A DNA stretch of 43,124 nucleotides. It comes from Rhodovibrio sodomensis (GTDB lineage: Bacteria; Pseudomonadota; Alphaproteobacteria; Kiloniellales; Rhodovibrionaceae). Position 1 is the stretch's first letter; each line of letters begins with the position of its first letter. The position numbers were made by a program, and so were the translations under genes. The notes under the pieces were generated by a model. The model was not told where the DNA came from. It saw only the letters and a program-made list of their open reading frames with translations, and did no database searches. Shown one piece after another: positions 1 through 9,900 of this stretch. Location of the stretch: assembly GCF_016583645.1 (NCBI RefSeq), contig NZ_NRRL01000034.1, forward strand, positions 1 through 43,124, read 5' to 3'.

Positions 1-242
1 CGGCCAACCAGCCGTTCAGCGCCTGGGAACAGATATTCCCCGACCGGGCCATGACGGTCGCGGCGATCGATCGGCTGGTGCACCACGCCACCATCCTCGA
101 GCTGAACGTCGAGAGCTATCGTCGGCGCGCCGCCGTCAGCCGCCAGACCGCACCGGATGACGCCGCGTCATCCGACAGCGACAGCCTCGGCGACAACCCC
201 AGCGACAACAACCGAGAAGGAGGTGACGACACCAAAAGCTAA
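1..242 (+). CDS. istB: IS21-family helper ATPase IstB, C-terminal fragment (5' end outside window)
   Basis: The reading frame is open from the left edge (frame starting at base 3) to the stop at 240-242, about 79 residues. The visible stretch has the signature end of IstB: NQPFSAWEQIFPD, then an AMT-x-AA-x-DRLVHHA motif and NVESYRRR. IstB is the AAA+ helper that works with the IstA transposase of IS21 elements. The last 35 or so residues are Ser/Asp-rich and not characteristic. The catalytic Walker motifs would lie outside the window, so it cannot be judged whether the element is intact. No terminal inverted repeat could be identified downstream. Confidence 0.85.
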   Translation, partial: ANQPFSAWEQIFPDRAMTVAAIDRLVHHATILELNVESYRRRAAVSRQTAPDDAASSDSDSLGDNPSDNNREGGDDTKS

Positions 243-536
243 GCCCTCAACATCATCGACCCGCACCGGCCACGACCTTGTCGCTCAACCGGTCACGTTG
301 CTTGACGCGCTACAGAAGCCGCCTCACCCTCGCCGCAGCACGCTGAGTGATGCGGCTCACGTTGACGGACGTAGCACTCCGGACTGATACGGGGCAAATT
401 CTGCCCGCTTTTCTTACCAGCAGTTCAGATCGGTGGTCGCGGCCTGCGGTTTATGTGTGCCGGGTCACCGGCGACGACGGGGGTACGCCTGTTCGTGATA
501 CGAAGAACCCTCGAAGCCATCCGCTGAGCCCGCTCC

Positions 537-1703
537 CTACGAGAGCCGGAGCTCGGCCAGGTTGGCGTCGATTGCGAACTTCGCCGCCCAGTTCAGGTAC
601 TCATAGGGGCCGTAGTCGCCGTCGACCGGAAAGGATCCCTTCACGCCGCCGCGGCGGTCGTCAGGTCCATCGAGATCGACTGTCCGCCGCACGAAACGGT
701 TCGCGGCCTGGGCGGCGGCGACATAGCCGTTATCGCGCGTGCGCTCGGCTAGTAGCAGCCAGCACTCGGCCACCTGGGCCACGCCTGTAAGGCAAACCCA
801 TTCCACGGCCGGGTGCCAGTCGTGGGTCAAGCGACCGGCCAGGGCGCCGTCGGTACGCTGAGCTGCGACCAAGGCATCGGCTGTTCGACGCGCTCCCTCC
901 AGGTAGACGCGGTCGCCGCTGGCATCGTAGGCGCCGATCACGCCGCGGAGGAAATAGCCCAGGGTATGGGTGAGCGGCCGCTCGGGATCGTTCAGGCAGC
1001 AGTCCGTGATCCAGCCGTTGGCCCGTTGGCGACCGAGCGCCCAGTCAACCTCGCGGAGGCCAGCTTCTGCATAGCCGTAGCCCGGGGCGGCCGTTTCAGC
1101 CGCAAATAGCCCCAGCGCGGCGTGTGTTTCGTACGCCTTGTCTCCGGGGGCCGCAAATGGGCTTGGATGGCTGCGCCAGCAGCCGTCACAGTCCTGGCTG
1201 TCCCGCAGGAAGCTCGCGGCGGCGTGCATCGCATCGGCATACACGTCCCCGAAAGTTTGAACGCCAGCGGCCAGGCCGATCAGGATCTGCCCAGTGTTGA
1301 ACGTAACCGAAACGACGGGCTGAGCGTCGATACGCCCGCCCTGAAATCCGCCGTCGGCAAGTTGGATGCCGACAAGCCAATCGAGCATGCGCCGAGCGCG
1401 CTCTTTGTGTTCCGGCTCGCCCAAACGGCCGCTGACTGCCAGCAGCGTGGGCACGATGTAGCCAGTTGTTTCCGGATAGGACGCGCTCCAGCCGTCGATC
1501 AGACTGTAATGCCGTGCCACGCCGCCGTCGGCGGACGTTGATCGATCCTGCGCGCGCGATAGCCATGCAGCGGCGGCGGCGATTGCCCGATCCGGGCCGG
1601 GGTCGCTAAGTAACCCCTCGCGGTGGTCGCGCTGGCGCTCTGCGCGTGCGACTGGGGTAGGGCGTGTACCCCGTATACGCTGCTTCAGGAAGCCTAGAAC
1701 CAT
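537..1703 (-). CDS. Helical-toroid (alpha/alpha) protein, possible polysaccharide-modifying enzyme
   Basis: A 388-residue protein of unknown function. It contains repeated helical hairpins with GYIVPTLLAVSG, QLADGGFQGG, FNTGQIL and YETHAALGLFA-like motifs. These are typical of alpha6/alpha6 toroid folds (terpene-cyclase-like, glycosidase-like or uronyl-epimerase C-terminal domains). No signal peptide is seen. The start at 1703 is chosen because GAGGGG lies about 6 bases upstream; an in-frame extension to 1925 runs inside the methyltransferase gene and has no domain character. It overlaps the methyltransferase stop by 10 bp and is the last gene of a three-gene operon with a sulfotransferase. 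By context it may act on a carbohydrate or lipid-linked intermediate; the reaction is unknown. Confidence 0.75.
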   Translation of the reverse strand: MVLGFLKQRIRGTRPTPVARAERQRDHREGLLSDPGPDRAIAAAAAWLSRAQDRSTSADGGVARHYSLIDGWSASYPETTGYIVPTLLAVSGRLGEPEHKERARRMLDWLVGIQLADGGFQGGRIDAQPVVSVTFNTGQILIGLAAGVQTFGDVYADAMHAAASFLRDSQDCDGCWRSHPSPFAAPGDKAYETHAALGLFAAETAAPGYGYAEAGLREVDWALGRQRANGWITDCCLNDPERPLTHTLGYFLRGVIGAYDASGDRVYLEGARRTADALVAAQRTDGALAGRLTHDWHPAVEWVCLTGVAQVAECWLLLAERTRDNGYVAAAQAANRFVRRTVDLDGPDDRRGGVKGSFPVDGDYGPYEYLNWAAKFAIDANLAELRLS

Positions 1704-2437
1704 TTTGAGCCCCTCGCCGGCGCGCGGCGCACGACGAGCGCGCGTTTGCGTGGGTGCCCCTTGACCACGACCTCTGCTGTCAGCGCGGGGAGCGCCGAGA
1801 TCCGACGCGCCATGTCGGCTAGGGGCGGGTAGGAGGCAGCGCAAAAATACCGTGGCACAAGTTGGATTCCGAGTTTCGCAGTAATGGCCTTCCTGAACGC
1901 CATGCGCAGTCCATAGCGCGACCACCGTTCATGATCAAACACCACGACCCGACCGCCCGGCTTCATGGCGTCGGTCAATCGCTGGATAGCGTCGAATTGA
2001 CGGTTGCGTGGGACTTGCTGGACCACGTCGTAGGCGAATAGGAGATCGAACGTCTCGCGCCCGTCTGGGAAACGGTACGAGGCGGGATCCAAAATGTCGC
2101 CGCGCTGGACGTGGACAACGGCTTCGAGGCTGGCCAACTCTTGGTCTGCGGCTTCAACCATCCGGTCCGCGACGTCGAACCCGTACACGGCCGGTGCCGT
2201 TCGGCCACTAGCAGCCAACTCGTGCAGAAAATGGAGCCAGGCTCCGTTGCCGCAGCCGGCATCCAGGATGGACAGCGAAAGCGTTTCCCCGCCCATTTCT
2301 TGCAACAGTTCGTTGATGACGGTTCCGACGAACGCCTGAGCCGGTTTCGGGTGGGTAAACCCCGGACCATAAGCCCCATCTTCGACGAGGCTGTTGAAGC
2401 GCTCTCTAGATGCTTCAGCCGAGGGCGAAAGGGTCAT
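1694..2437 (-). CDS. Class I SAM-dependent methyltransferase
   Basis: A 247-residue Rossmann methyltransferase. Motif I reads LDAGCGNGAWL, followed by an acidic residue in VYGFDVADRM, a GDILD segment and FDLLFAYDVVQQVP (motif IV region). It ends with a post-motif region MKPGGRVVVFDHE. The start at 2437 is preferred over an upstream in-frame ATG because it forms an ATGA overlap with the stop of the sulfotransferase gene (2434), which indicates translational coupling. The substrate is not evident; its neighbours suggest O- or N-methylation of a sugar in an exported glycan. Confidence 0.85.
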   Translation of the reverse strand: MTLSPSAEASRERFNSLVEDGAYGPGFTHPKPAQAFVGTVINELLQEMGGETLSLSILDAGCGNGAWLHFLHELAASGRTAPAVYGFDVADRMVEAADQELASLEAVVHVQRGDILDPASYRFPDGRETFDLLFAYDVVQQVPRNRQFDAIQRLTDAMKPGGRVVVFDHERWSRYGLRMAFRKAITAKLGIQLVPRYFCAASYPPLADMARRISALPALTAEVVVKGHPRKRALVVRRAPARGSKWF

Positions 2438-3471
2438 GATCGCCTCGTGTTTTTGCGGTTTTGCCACCGACGTTCCAGGGTGGAGGCGCGTCGCAGCCCG
2501 AGCTTTCCCAGCCAGCGCTTGCTACGGCCGCCGCGATCCAGAAAGTAGGCCAGATCCAGCAGTTCGGCGCTCAGCCGGCGCGGCGGCTGGTCGTAGGTGT
2601 CATACCCGAGTTCCCGGAGTAGCCGGCCCGCGTACCGTTCTACCACGACCCGCTTCGTTGTTCCCATGGAGGTGCGCCATCGGTGTGTCGCCGACCGGTC
2701 GAGCGGTCCGGTCAGGTTCGGCCAGAGCCAGCGCCGGTCCTCGGGCACTTTCGCCTCGGCGGCGTCGCTGTAAGCGAGCATCGACTCTGAGAAGGGAACA
2801 CCGAGGAAAACGCAAAGGTTTTCGAGCACCTCGCGGGGGTTGTTGACGAGGTCTTCGTAGGCGATGGCCCTGTAGCGCGCAGAACCAATGATCAGTCCCA
2901 TCCTCAGGTTGATCGTCAAACGGCGCGACCAAGCGTCCGCGCATTCCGCAAGGTTTCCCGCGCCGTACGGCATCGTCTGGTTGGAGAGCGCTACATCCCG
3001 TGCGTCCCTGTAGATGTGAACAAAGCGCGCATTCGGGAACCATCGGTTCGCGATGTGAAGTTGGTCTAGGGTTGCGATGTCGATATTCCCCCAGAGCGTT
3101 TTGCGGTTCGCGTAGGCGTAGGCTTTATGGAACGCTTCGACAACTGACGCATAATCATTGCTTCGGCAAAATGGTAACACGTCGTCGACCCTCAGCGTGC
3201 AGTCCCAGCGCTGGATACGGTCGTGCTCAAGAATATCCGCGACGAGTTGCTGCAAATCGGTCTCCGAGCGCAGCTCGTTACCGGGCGCCAGACGGTTCGC
3301 CACGTCATACCACAGACCCGTTGTTGCGAGGGGCACGGCGATATCGGGATGTGAGCCGACGATCATGGAAAGAAGTGTCGTACCACTGCGTTCCATCCCG
3401 AACAGGAAAATGCCGGAGCCGCCATCGGACTGATCGACGTTAGTGGGGGTCTCCAGATTGGACCTTGTCAT
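2434..3471 (-). CDS. Sulfotransferase family protein
   Basis: A 345-residue protein with the PAPS 5'-phosphosulfate loop GMERSGTTLL at residues 25-34. It also has a 3'-phosphate-binding region around ARFVHIYRDARDVALS, as in Sulfotransfer_1/3 families. It would transfer sulfate from PAPS to a hydroxyl or amino group, here most likely on a glycan because it leads an operon with a methyltransferase and lies near an exopolysaccharide locus. A perfect 6-bp-arm inverted repeat (GCAGAC-CA-GTCTGC, 3498-3511) lies 27 bases before the start codon and could be an operator. A second, unrelated-looking sulfotransferase is at 15090-16166. Confidence 0.88.
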   Translation of the reverse strand: MTRSNLETPTNVDQSDGGSGIFLFGMERSGTTLLSMIVGSHPDIAVPLATTGLWYDVANRLAPGNELRSETDLQQLVADILEHDRIQRWDCTLRVDDVLPFCRSNDYASVVEAFHKAYAYANRKTLWGNIDIATLDQLHIANRWFPNARFVHIYRDARDVALSNQTMPYGAGNLAECADAWSRRLTINLRMGLIIGSARYRAIAYEDLVNNPREVLENLCVFLGVPFSESMLAYSDAAEAKVPEDRRWLWPNLTGPLDRSATHRWRTSMGTTKRVVVERYAGRLLRELGYDTYDQPPRRLSAELLDLAYFLDRGGRSKRWLGKLGLRRASTLERRWQNRKNTRRS

Positions 3472-3497
3472 GTCTGCGCGTGAACTCGCTGAAAAGA

Positions 3498-3511
3498 GCA
3501 GACCAGTCTGC
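3498..3511. repeat. Short perfect inverted repeat upstream of the sulfotransferase operon
   Basis: GCAGAC-CA-GTCTGC is a 6-bp-arm palindrome 27 bases upstream of the sulfotransferase start on the minus strand. It could be a binding site for a dimeric regulator; it has no T-tract, so a terminator role is unlikely. Function is inferred only from position. Confidence 0.3.
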
Positions 3512-3708
3512 CTAAGAACTCTTGGGAAAAGTTAAAAAGGGGTGAAGCTTGGACGACGATGTGAGGATTGAACGTTCCGTGGCGGCCCCAGAAATGAGAT
3601 AACAGGATAACAGTGTCCTCCCGCGTCAGTCTTGTGTCAAAAGCTTAGAGTCTGCCTCCGATACAACACCAAACTGTCGCCGGGACAAGAAGCCCCCGCT
3701 AAACATGC

Positions 3709-3735
3709 TTGGCGTTGGCGTTGGCGTTGGCGTTG
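3709..3735. repeat. Tandem hexamer repeat (TTGGCG, 4.5 copies)
   Basis: Four complete TTGGCG units and a half unit run without a mismatch. They lie in the gap between the sulfotransferase start and the end of the propeller/helix gene. Such short tandem units can vary in number by replication slippage. Because it is intergenic, copy number could at most affect transcription or be neutral. Confidence 0.7.
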
Positions 3736-3807
3736 ACTCGCTGTTGTCGGGAGCGGACCGGCTTCACTCAGCCACAACGACCTCGCCGGTGGGGTTCCAA
3801 GGATGCG

Positions 3808-6039
3808 TCAACGGCAATTTTCCAGCCGGTTGCCAGCGCGGCGGATCTCGGCGGTCTGGAAACTGTTGCGACCGGCCAAAAGATCACCGTTCATACAATC
3901 GATTGTTGAGTTCTCAATCTGAATTCGGTTCCTGGTGTGGGCACGCCTCGCCTCATAGTCGAAGCCGATGACGTCGCCATTACCGTCGTTTGGCGCGGCG
4001 ATCAACTTAGAGTTTCGAATTTCGACGACGCCACCATTGACGGCATCGATCAATCGGCTGCCTTTGCCGCGCGTCTCATCCAGCGTGACGTTTTCAAGCA
4101 CGGTCTTGCTTGCGCCAGTCTTGAGCGCGTGGCCTCCGCTGCCGGGACCGTATATACGGCTGTCGCGGATCGTGACCGTGCATCCGTCCTGTTCGGCGCC
4201 GCCGCACAGATACAGAATGTGCCCAAGCTGGCGCCCGCTATCTGCTGTATTTCCGATTTCGCTGTTTGCGATCAGCAATTCCTCAGTGTTGCCGAGGATC
4301 CCCATGTCGGCGCCGGTGCAGGTCAAATTGTGGACCTCAACGCGCCCGTTGGATTGTAACCGGACGCAGTTTGCGTTCCCACCTGTCGATGGGTTTGTCA
4401 CCTTAACGTTGCGAATCACGGCGCCAGCCTCGGCGATCAGAGCGCCCTTACGGTTCTTTACGGCCCCCTCAATCCACGCGCCGTTGAAGTCGACTTCGTC
4501 ATTGACCACGGCCCCTTGTAGATAGAGGCCTTTTTGCACCGATCCGTCATCGACCTGCTTTTGTAGGTCGGGACACTCCCAGCCCAGAACGGTGTCGGCG
4601 CAGGTGTAACCCTGTTTCTGCAGCTCCGCTTTACGCGGATCGGCCTGGGGGATGGTCTCCGGCGGGCGATAGACCCACAGCGGTTCGTGAACTTCGTCGA
4701 ACCCGATGAACACGTCCAGGCTCTCGACGTACCACCACTTGCCGTAGTTGCCACGGTCATGATCGTAGTCCCGGCAGCTATCGAGGCCGCAGCCCTCGGG
4801 GCTTTCGGTGCTACCGGCGTTGCGAAGCTCAACAAACGCCGGCTCTGGCATTTTCGTCAAATCCCAAACGAACACCGACCGACCTCCATTCCACAGAAAC
4901 ACGTTACGGCCTCGCAGGGCATGACCGGAAGCCACACTCACTTTTCTCGGCTCAAAGAACGTGAGCCGCTCGCTCTCGCCCGACTTCACATCCAATACCT
5001 GAAGGTGGCCGTCCTTCCAGTCGTAAAAGGTCTTCGTCTCTGGGTCGTAGACGCAGTCGCTGGCGTTCAGCTTGGAGTTGTGGAACAGACCGATGAACGT
5101 GATCTCACCAGTGGCCGGGTTAATGCGCCGCAGGCCGCCATTGGAAAGCAGCACGTCGCCAGTAGCCGGGTCGATGTCGCTACAGCCAGCCGCCATTTTT
5201 GAATGGCGCCAGTCCTTGGCGTCGCCAATAACTTTGTATCCGCCATCAGGCGTCCACGTGAAGATGCTTTTGTTAAAGACGGACGGTTCCCCGAACCCCA
5301 GCATCGGCCCCATTACGAGACGATCTTTTGCCCAGATTAGGTGAGCATAATGATGCGCGGAGGACGGCGACCCATCGTCGTAAAGCGGCTTGTACGGTTG
5401 CCGCTCAGGCCCGTCTGGGTCTTGCGGAACCGCCTTGCCGCTATCGGTCACGCGTGCCCACTTGCCGGTCGCTAGATTGAAGCGGTAAATCTCGTTGCCT
5501 TCGTAGGCGCGATGCCCACCGCCTCGCTGGTAGATGTATTGCTCGCGGTCGAATGCCGCCGACGTCCAGGCGTGCAGCCCCATGACGCAGTTATCCAGGC
5601 TCGTCGTGAAGTCGGCCCGCTTGGCGTAGGATGTGCAAACCTGTGCGAGCGTGTTGCCGTTCAGCAGCGAGCGCCAGGTGCCCGGTTTCATGGGCTCACT
5701 GTAGCCTTGCCCCAATCCACGGACCACTTCAACCAGGGCGGCGAGCCCATCCTCAGAACCGGCCTTGCTTTCCGGCTTGCGCCTTGGTGGCGTGGAATCC
5801 GTTCCGCCCTGGGCGGCAAGACGAACGTGTTCGGATTTCGCCATTTCCTCACCTATGCCGGATGCAACAGCCACTGTGGTGGGCGCCGTGAGCCCGGCAT
5901 CTATGAGTTGGTCATCAGTTAATTGAGGCTCGGCGCCGCCGGCTCCCGCGACGACCGAAGCGTGCACGAAGACTCCAAAGCTCCCGCCGATGATGGCCTG
6001 CCGGAGACTGAGTTTGCCCCGGTGAATGAAAAAACGCAT
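3808..6039 (-). CDS. Secreted beta-propeller plus right-handed beta-helix protein
   Basis: A 743-residue protein. The start at 6039 is chosen because GAGG sits about 6 bases upstream and the N-terminus (MRFFIHRGKLSLRQ, then a hydrophobic stretch ending near VVAGAGGAE) looks like a Sec leader; the longer frame to 6171 adds only low-complexity residues. From about residue 119 to 500 there are Kelch-like propeller blades (GGGHRAYEGNEIYRFN, WARVTD). About residues 520-743 form a beta-helix with repeated IRN/IRDS/IENS turns. Its helix and first blades match the neighbouring 1503-residue protein (shared SRLID...GG...RNS pattern). It may bind or modify a polysaccharide; no catalytic site is recognised. 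Confidence 0.8.
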   Translation of the reverse strand: MRFFIHRGKLSLRQAIIGGSFGVFVHASVVAGAGGAEPQLTDDQLIDAGLTAPTTVAVASGIGEEMAKSEHVRLAAQGGTDSTPPRRKPESKAGSEDGLAALVEVVRGLGQGYSEPMKPGTWRSLLNGNTLAQVCTSYAKRADFTTSLDNCVMGLHAWTSAAFDREQYIYQRGGGHRAYEGNEIYRFNLATGKWARVTDSGKAVPQDPDGPERQPYKPLYDDGSPSSAHHYAHLIWAKDRLVMGPMLGFGEPSVFNKSIFTWTPDGGYKVIGDAKDWRHSKMAAGCSDIDPATGDVLLSNGGLRRINPATGEITFIGLFHNSKLNASDCVYDPETKTFYDWKDGHLQVLDVKSGESERLTFFEPRKVSVASGHALRGRNVFLWNGGRSVFVWDLTKMPEPAFVELRNAGSTESPEGCGLDSCRDYDHDRGNYGKWWYVESLDVFIGFDEVHEPLWVYRPPETIPQADPRKAELQKQGYTCADTVLGWECPDLQKQVDDGSVQKGLYLQGAVVNDEVDFNGAWIEGAVKNRKGALIAEAGAVIRNVKVTNPSTGGNANCVRLQSNGRVEVHNLTCTGADMGILGNTEELLIANSEIGNTADSGRQLGHILYLCGGAEQDGCTVTIRDSRIYGPGSGGHALKTGASKTVLENVTLDETRGKGSRLIDAVNGGVVEIRNSKLIAAPNDGNGDVIGFDYEARRAHTRNRIQIENSTIDCMNGDLLAGRNSFQTAEIRRAGNRLENCR

Positions 6040-6905
6040 ATAAACCTCGATCTGGTCACGAGTCCGTGGCGGAAGCGCCTGTTTTGCGGAGCTTATCAGT
6101 CTTGCTGGATGACGGCTACGTCGGGCAATAACGTCTGTCGGACAACATCCAGACGTAAGTGGCCTCCGCAATTCTACGCGCTTTCGTTGTGCAGTCGGGG
6201 CGTCGCGTCTCTTGGGTCAGACTCGATAGCCGGAAGGGGCGACCTTGACGGCGGGTTCGACGACCGGATCGTCGGCCATGCTGTCCGCGACGCCACCGAG
6301 GTCGAGGTTCGGGAACACCGCGGAACGACCCGTCTGATGACCTTGGCGCGCCGCCGACCAAGCCATGATGCGGCTGCAGTGCCAGGCCACCCAGCGCCTC
6401 GCTGGCATGCTTCCCCGGTTGCGCCCGCACGGCTCGGTCGGGACGAGACGAAACAGCAACGGCCACACGACCAGCCGGATCGGCGACAAGCTCCACCTTA
6501 CATGGCCGATAAACTGGTCCTGGTCAAGGGCCATCGTCACGTCGGTTCGCATCCAAGACAGCCAACCCGCCATGCCGCTCGCGAGCAACACCGCGCAGTG
6601 CGTCACCTACCACGCAGAGTTCGTGAACGCCGCCGACGATGCCAATGCCGTCGCCCGGAACTGTCGCACCGCCGGTCGGTCGGATCTACCATGATCGACT
6701 GACAAGCCTTCTCGCATGTGCGAGACACTGTGCTTGCAGGGCAGGTTCCTGCTGTCTCTGCCAGAGGGCGCGCCGAAGGTTGCCAGGCAAGGATCGCTTA
6801 AGACCTCTAGCGTATCAATGCCGTCCTCCTGGCAGACCTCAATGCGGACTCGCCGGCAAAAGTCATCGCGCAGTAACCTGCTTTCGACAATTCAGGAGCT
6901 AGGAT
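6040..6905. other. 866-bp divergent intergenic region
   Basis: This gap separates the two divergently transcribed propeller/helix genes and should hold both promoters. Open frames in it have arginine-rich, low-similarity translations and no convincing start sites, so no gene is called. A degraded transposon segment is possible but could not be assigned to a family. A sequence at 6723-6738 resembles a sigma-54 site but lacks the invariant GG at -24. Confidence 0.5.
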
Positions 6906-9900
6906 ATGAACAAGGGTTTGACGCGCTTAAATGCCGCGCTCGACATTCATTCATCTGGCACCTGGGTAAGCGCGAAAGACATTGGGCAAAACAGCTTCCT
7001 AGACGTGGCATATTCTAAAGAAGAACATGATAATCTTGTCACTGATAAAGGCGGCCAGGCATTTTGGGGCCAGGGCTCAGACAAGGGCGTGCTTGAGAGA
7101 TGGAATGGTGCTGCCTTCGATGAATCTGGCGACAAGCTGTACTTCTTTGGCGGTGGCCATTTCGCCTACGGGGGTAACGAGGTTTACCAGTTCGATCTCC
7201 AGGCGCTCACCTGGACGCGCCTGACCGACCCGGCACCCCTCACCGGCCCTGAGATGAGTCCCGCCGACGACTATGCGCACCCGGCACCGGAAGAGGGGCC
7301 GGCTGCGCGGCATACCTACGACGGTTTTACCTGGAACCCGGAAACGCAAACCGTTTGGCTGACCCATAACTGGACGAACTTTACACAGAGAGGGCGTCAA
7401 CCGAACGATCCCACGTTCTGGGAATTCGACCCGGAAACAGGAGCGTGGACCGGTCACGATCTAACGGACCTTGACGTTCCCAATGGAAGCACCTTTCCGA
7501 TCGCGTCCTTTAATCCGGAGACCGGTCAGCTTGTCGTCGACAGCAAGGCCGAAAACGCCGTTCACATCATTCAGCCCGACGGGACGATCGAGGCCCGAAA
7601 TTCTGTTGCCCTGTGGGATAACAAGCACCTTGGTAACATGGAGTACAACCCCGCGGACGGGAAAATGTACTTCATTCGCAAAGGCACAATCTATCGGGCG
7701 GAGCAGGACGCGGACGGCAACCTCGTCTGGGAAGCGTTTGTCGACGATCTGCCGGCATCGTTTCCGGGCGGAAAAGGCGGCTACACCTATGTCGGATTCG
7801 ACTTCCACGAGCCATCCGGCCGGATGGTGCTCTGGAACGGCGGGGAGGAAATTTACACGTTCGATCCGGCGACAAAGGAATTCCGCGTGTTCGATACGCC
7901 GCCGGGTGCGGCGGCGCCCGCGGATACGGGGCGTGTGTTAAGTAAATTCAAGTATGTCGAAGAAGCGGATGCCTTCGCTGCGATCTCGGATTCGGACAGC
8001 GACATGTGGTTTTTCCGTTTGCCCGATGCGGAGCAGGGAAAAATCCTCGATCCCGACGCCCCGCGCGCCCGGGTTATCGACGCCGAGGGCAACGTCACGG
8101 CGTATGAATTGATCCGAGAGGCGGTCGAGTCCGCGCCCGATGGGGCGACCGTCGAGATCCTGCCCGGGACCTACGAAGAAAGCGCGACCGTCTCGGCCAA
8201 CAACCTCACGATCCGCGGCGAGGGCGTTCACATCAAGAACGCGATAACGGGCGGCAAAGCGACGTTCGTGGTGAACGGGAACAACACGACCTTTGAAGGG
8301 CTGGAGATTTCCGGCGCCCGGGTTTCCGACGACCAGGGCTCGCCGATCCGGCTGCAGGCCGAAGATCTGACGCTACGCGACGTCTATTTCCACGATAACC
8401 AGAAGGGTCTGATCGGCGGTCGAGGCACGGTCGTGATCGAAAACAGCCGTTTCGAAAACAACAGTGGCCAGGAGCGGTCCCACGGCGTGTACTTCTCGGA
8501 TGGTGTCGAAAAAGCGATTGTCCGGAATAGCGAGTTCATCGGGATGAACTCGGGCGGGCACGAAATCAAAAGCCGAGCCAAAGAAACAATCATCGAGGAC
8601 TCCCTTATTGCGTCCGGTGATGGTAGCGACAGCCGGCTTATCGATATCGCCGAAGGAGGCCATCTTACGGTTCGGAATTCGGTGCTGGAGTCGGGTCCAA
8701 ATTCGACGAACCCTGAGATGATCGGTTTCGGCAAGGAGATGTCTAAAAGTGTCTACGAGGACCACAGTGTAACGATCGAGGATTCGCTGATCATCAACGA
8801 CACGGGGAACAGTGCGCGGTGGCTCGACCTTGCTTCGGTCGTCGGGGATACGCCGGTCACCATAAAAGGCAACACGTTCGTTGGCGGTGATAATACGACA
8901 GCTCAGTATTACGTCGGTGGCCAGCCGGCCGGTATTCCCGAACACCCAAACCAGTTCTTCTTCAATCGCGCGGAAGCCGGTCTGGATCCCTATCCCAGCC
9001 TCCCAGATTCCCCGGAGGCCGCTGCCGACTCGGGTCTCGATACAAGCGACCCGAAGGTGATCAACAACAAAGCGCCCAACGCGTCCAACGACGCATTCGA
9101 CACCGTTGTCGGAAAGCCGATTAGTTTCAGTGTGGACGAGCTGTTGCAAAACGACAGCGATCCCAACGAGAACCCGCTGGACTTTGTGGGGATTGGACAA
9201 CCTGAAAACGGCCGGCTTGAGCGTGAAGCGGATCAGTTCACCTACACGCCGGATGACGGATTCACCGGGACGGACACGGTGGCGTACAATGTCACGGACG
9301 GACTGGGCGGTGTCGGTCGGGGAAACATCGAAATCGATGTTCAGAACGTCAAAGATGGGCGTCTGGTCCTCACCGGCGATCCAGACTGGCGTGATCGGTT
9401 TGACGTTAGCGACAGCGACCGTCCCTACCACATCATTGGCGGAGGGGGGCACGATATCATCACCGGTTCTCCCGCAGGGGACCTGATCGTGGGCGGCCCC
9501 GGCGAGGACCGGATCCGAGGAGGAAGTGGGGACGACGTTTTTGTCTACGCCGGGCTTGACAATGGCCCGGACCCGCTTCTCGACGGCGGACCTGGACAAG
9601 ATACGATCGTCGGAAGCGACGGCGACGATGTGATGCGGTTCAAGAATAACTCCCCGCATTCGATCGAGCGCATCGACGGCGGCGAAGGCTATGATGTGAT
9701 CCGGGGCTGGGACTGGCCGCAGACATGGGACTTTTCCCAAACGGCTTTGACCGGAGTCGAACTGATTGATGGGCACCGTTTGACGCATATCATCGGCAGT
9801 CGTGGCGATGACACGTTTAAGGCCAGCGGCAGTGACCGCCGTAGTATCGACGGCGGTGGGGGGCATAATGCGGTCGTCTATGATGGCGCCTTCGCGGAGT

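Noticed and set aside
6217..6606. Minus-strand frame that looks faintly like a transposase fragment
   Set aside because: No motif could be matched to a transposase family with confidence, and the other frames nearby show no continuation.
5923..6702. A 259-codon open frame on the plus strand between the two propeller/helix genes
   Set aside because: It overlaps the start of the minus-strand propeller gene, is rich in Arg and His with no domain, and has no convincing ribosome-binding site.
6723..6738. Sigma-54-like sequence upstream of the RTX gene
   Set aside because: The -12 part (TTGCA) and the spacing fit, but the -24 part reads AGACAC and lacks the invariant GG.
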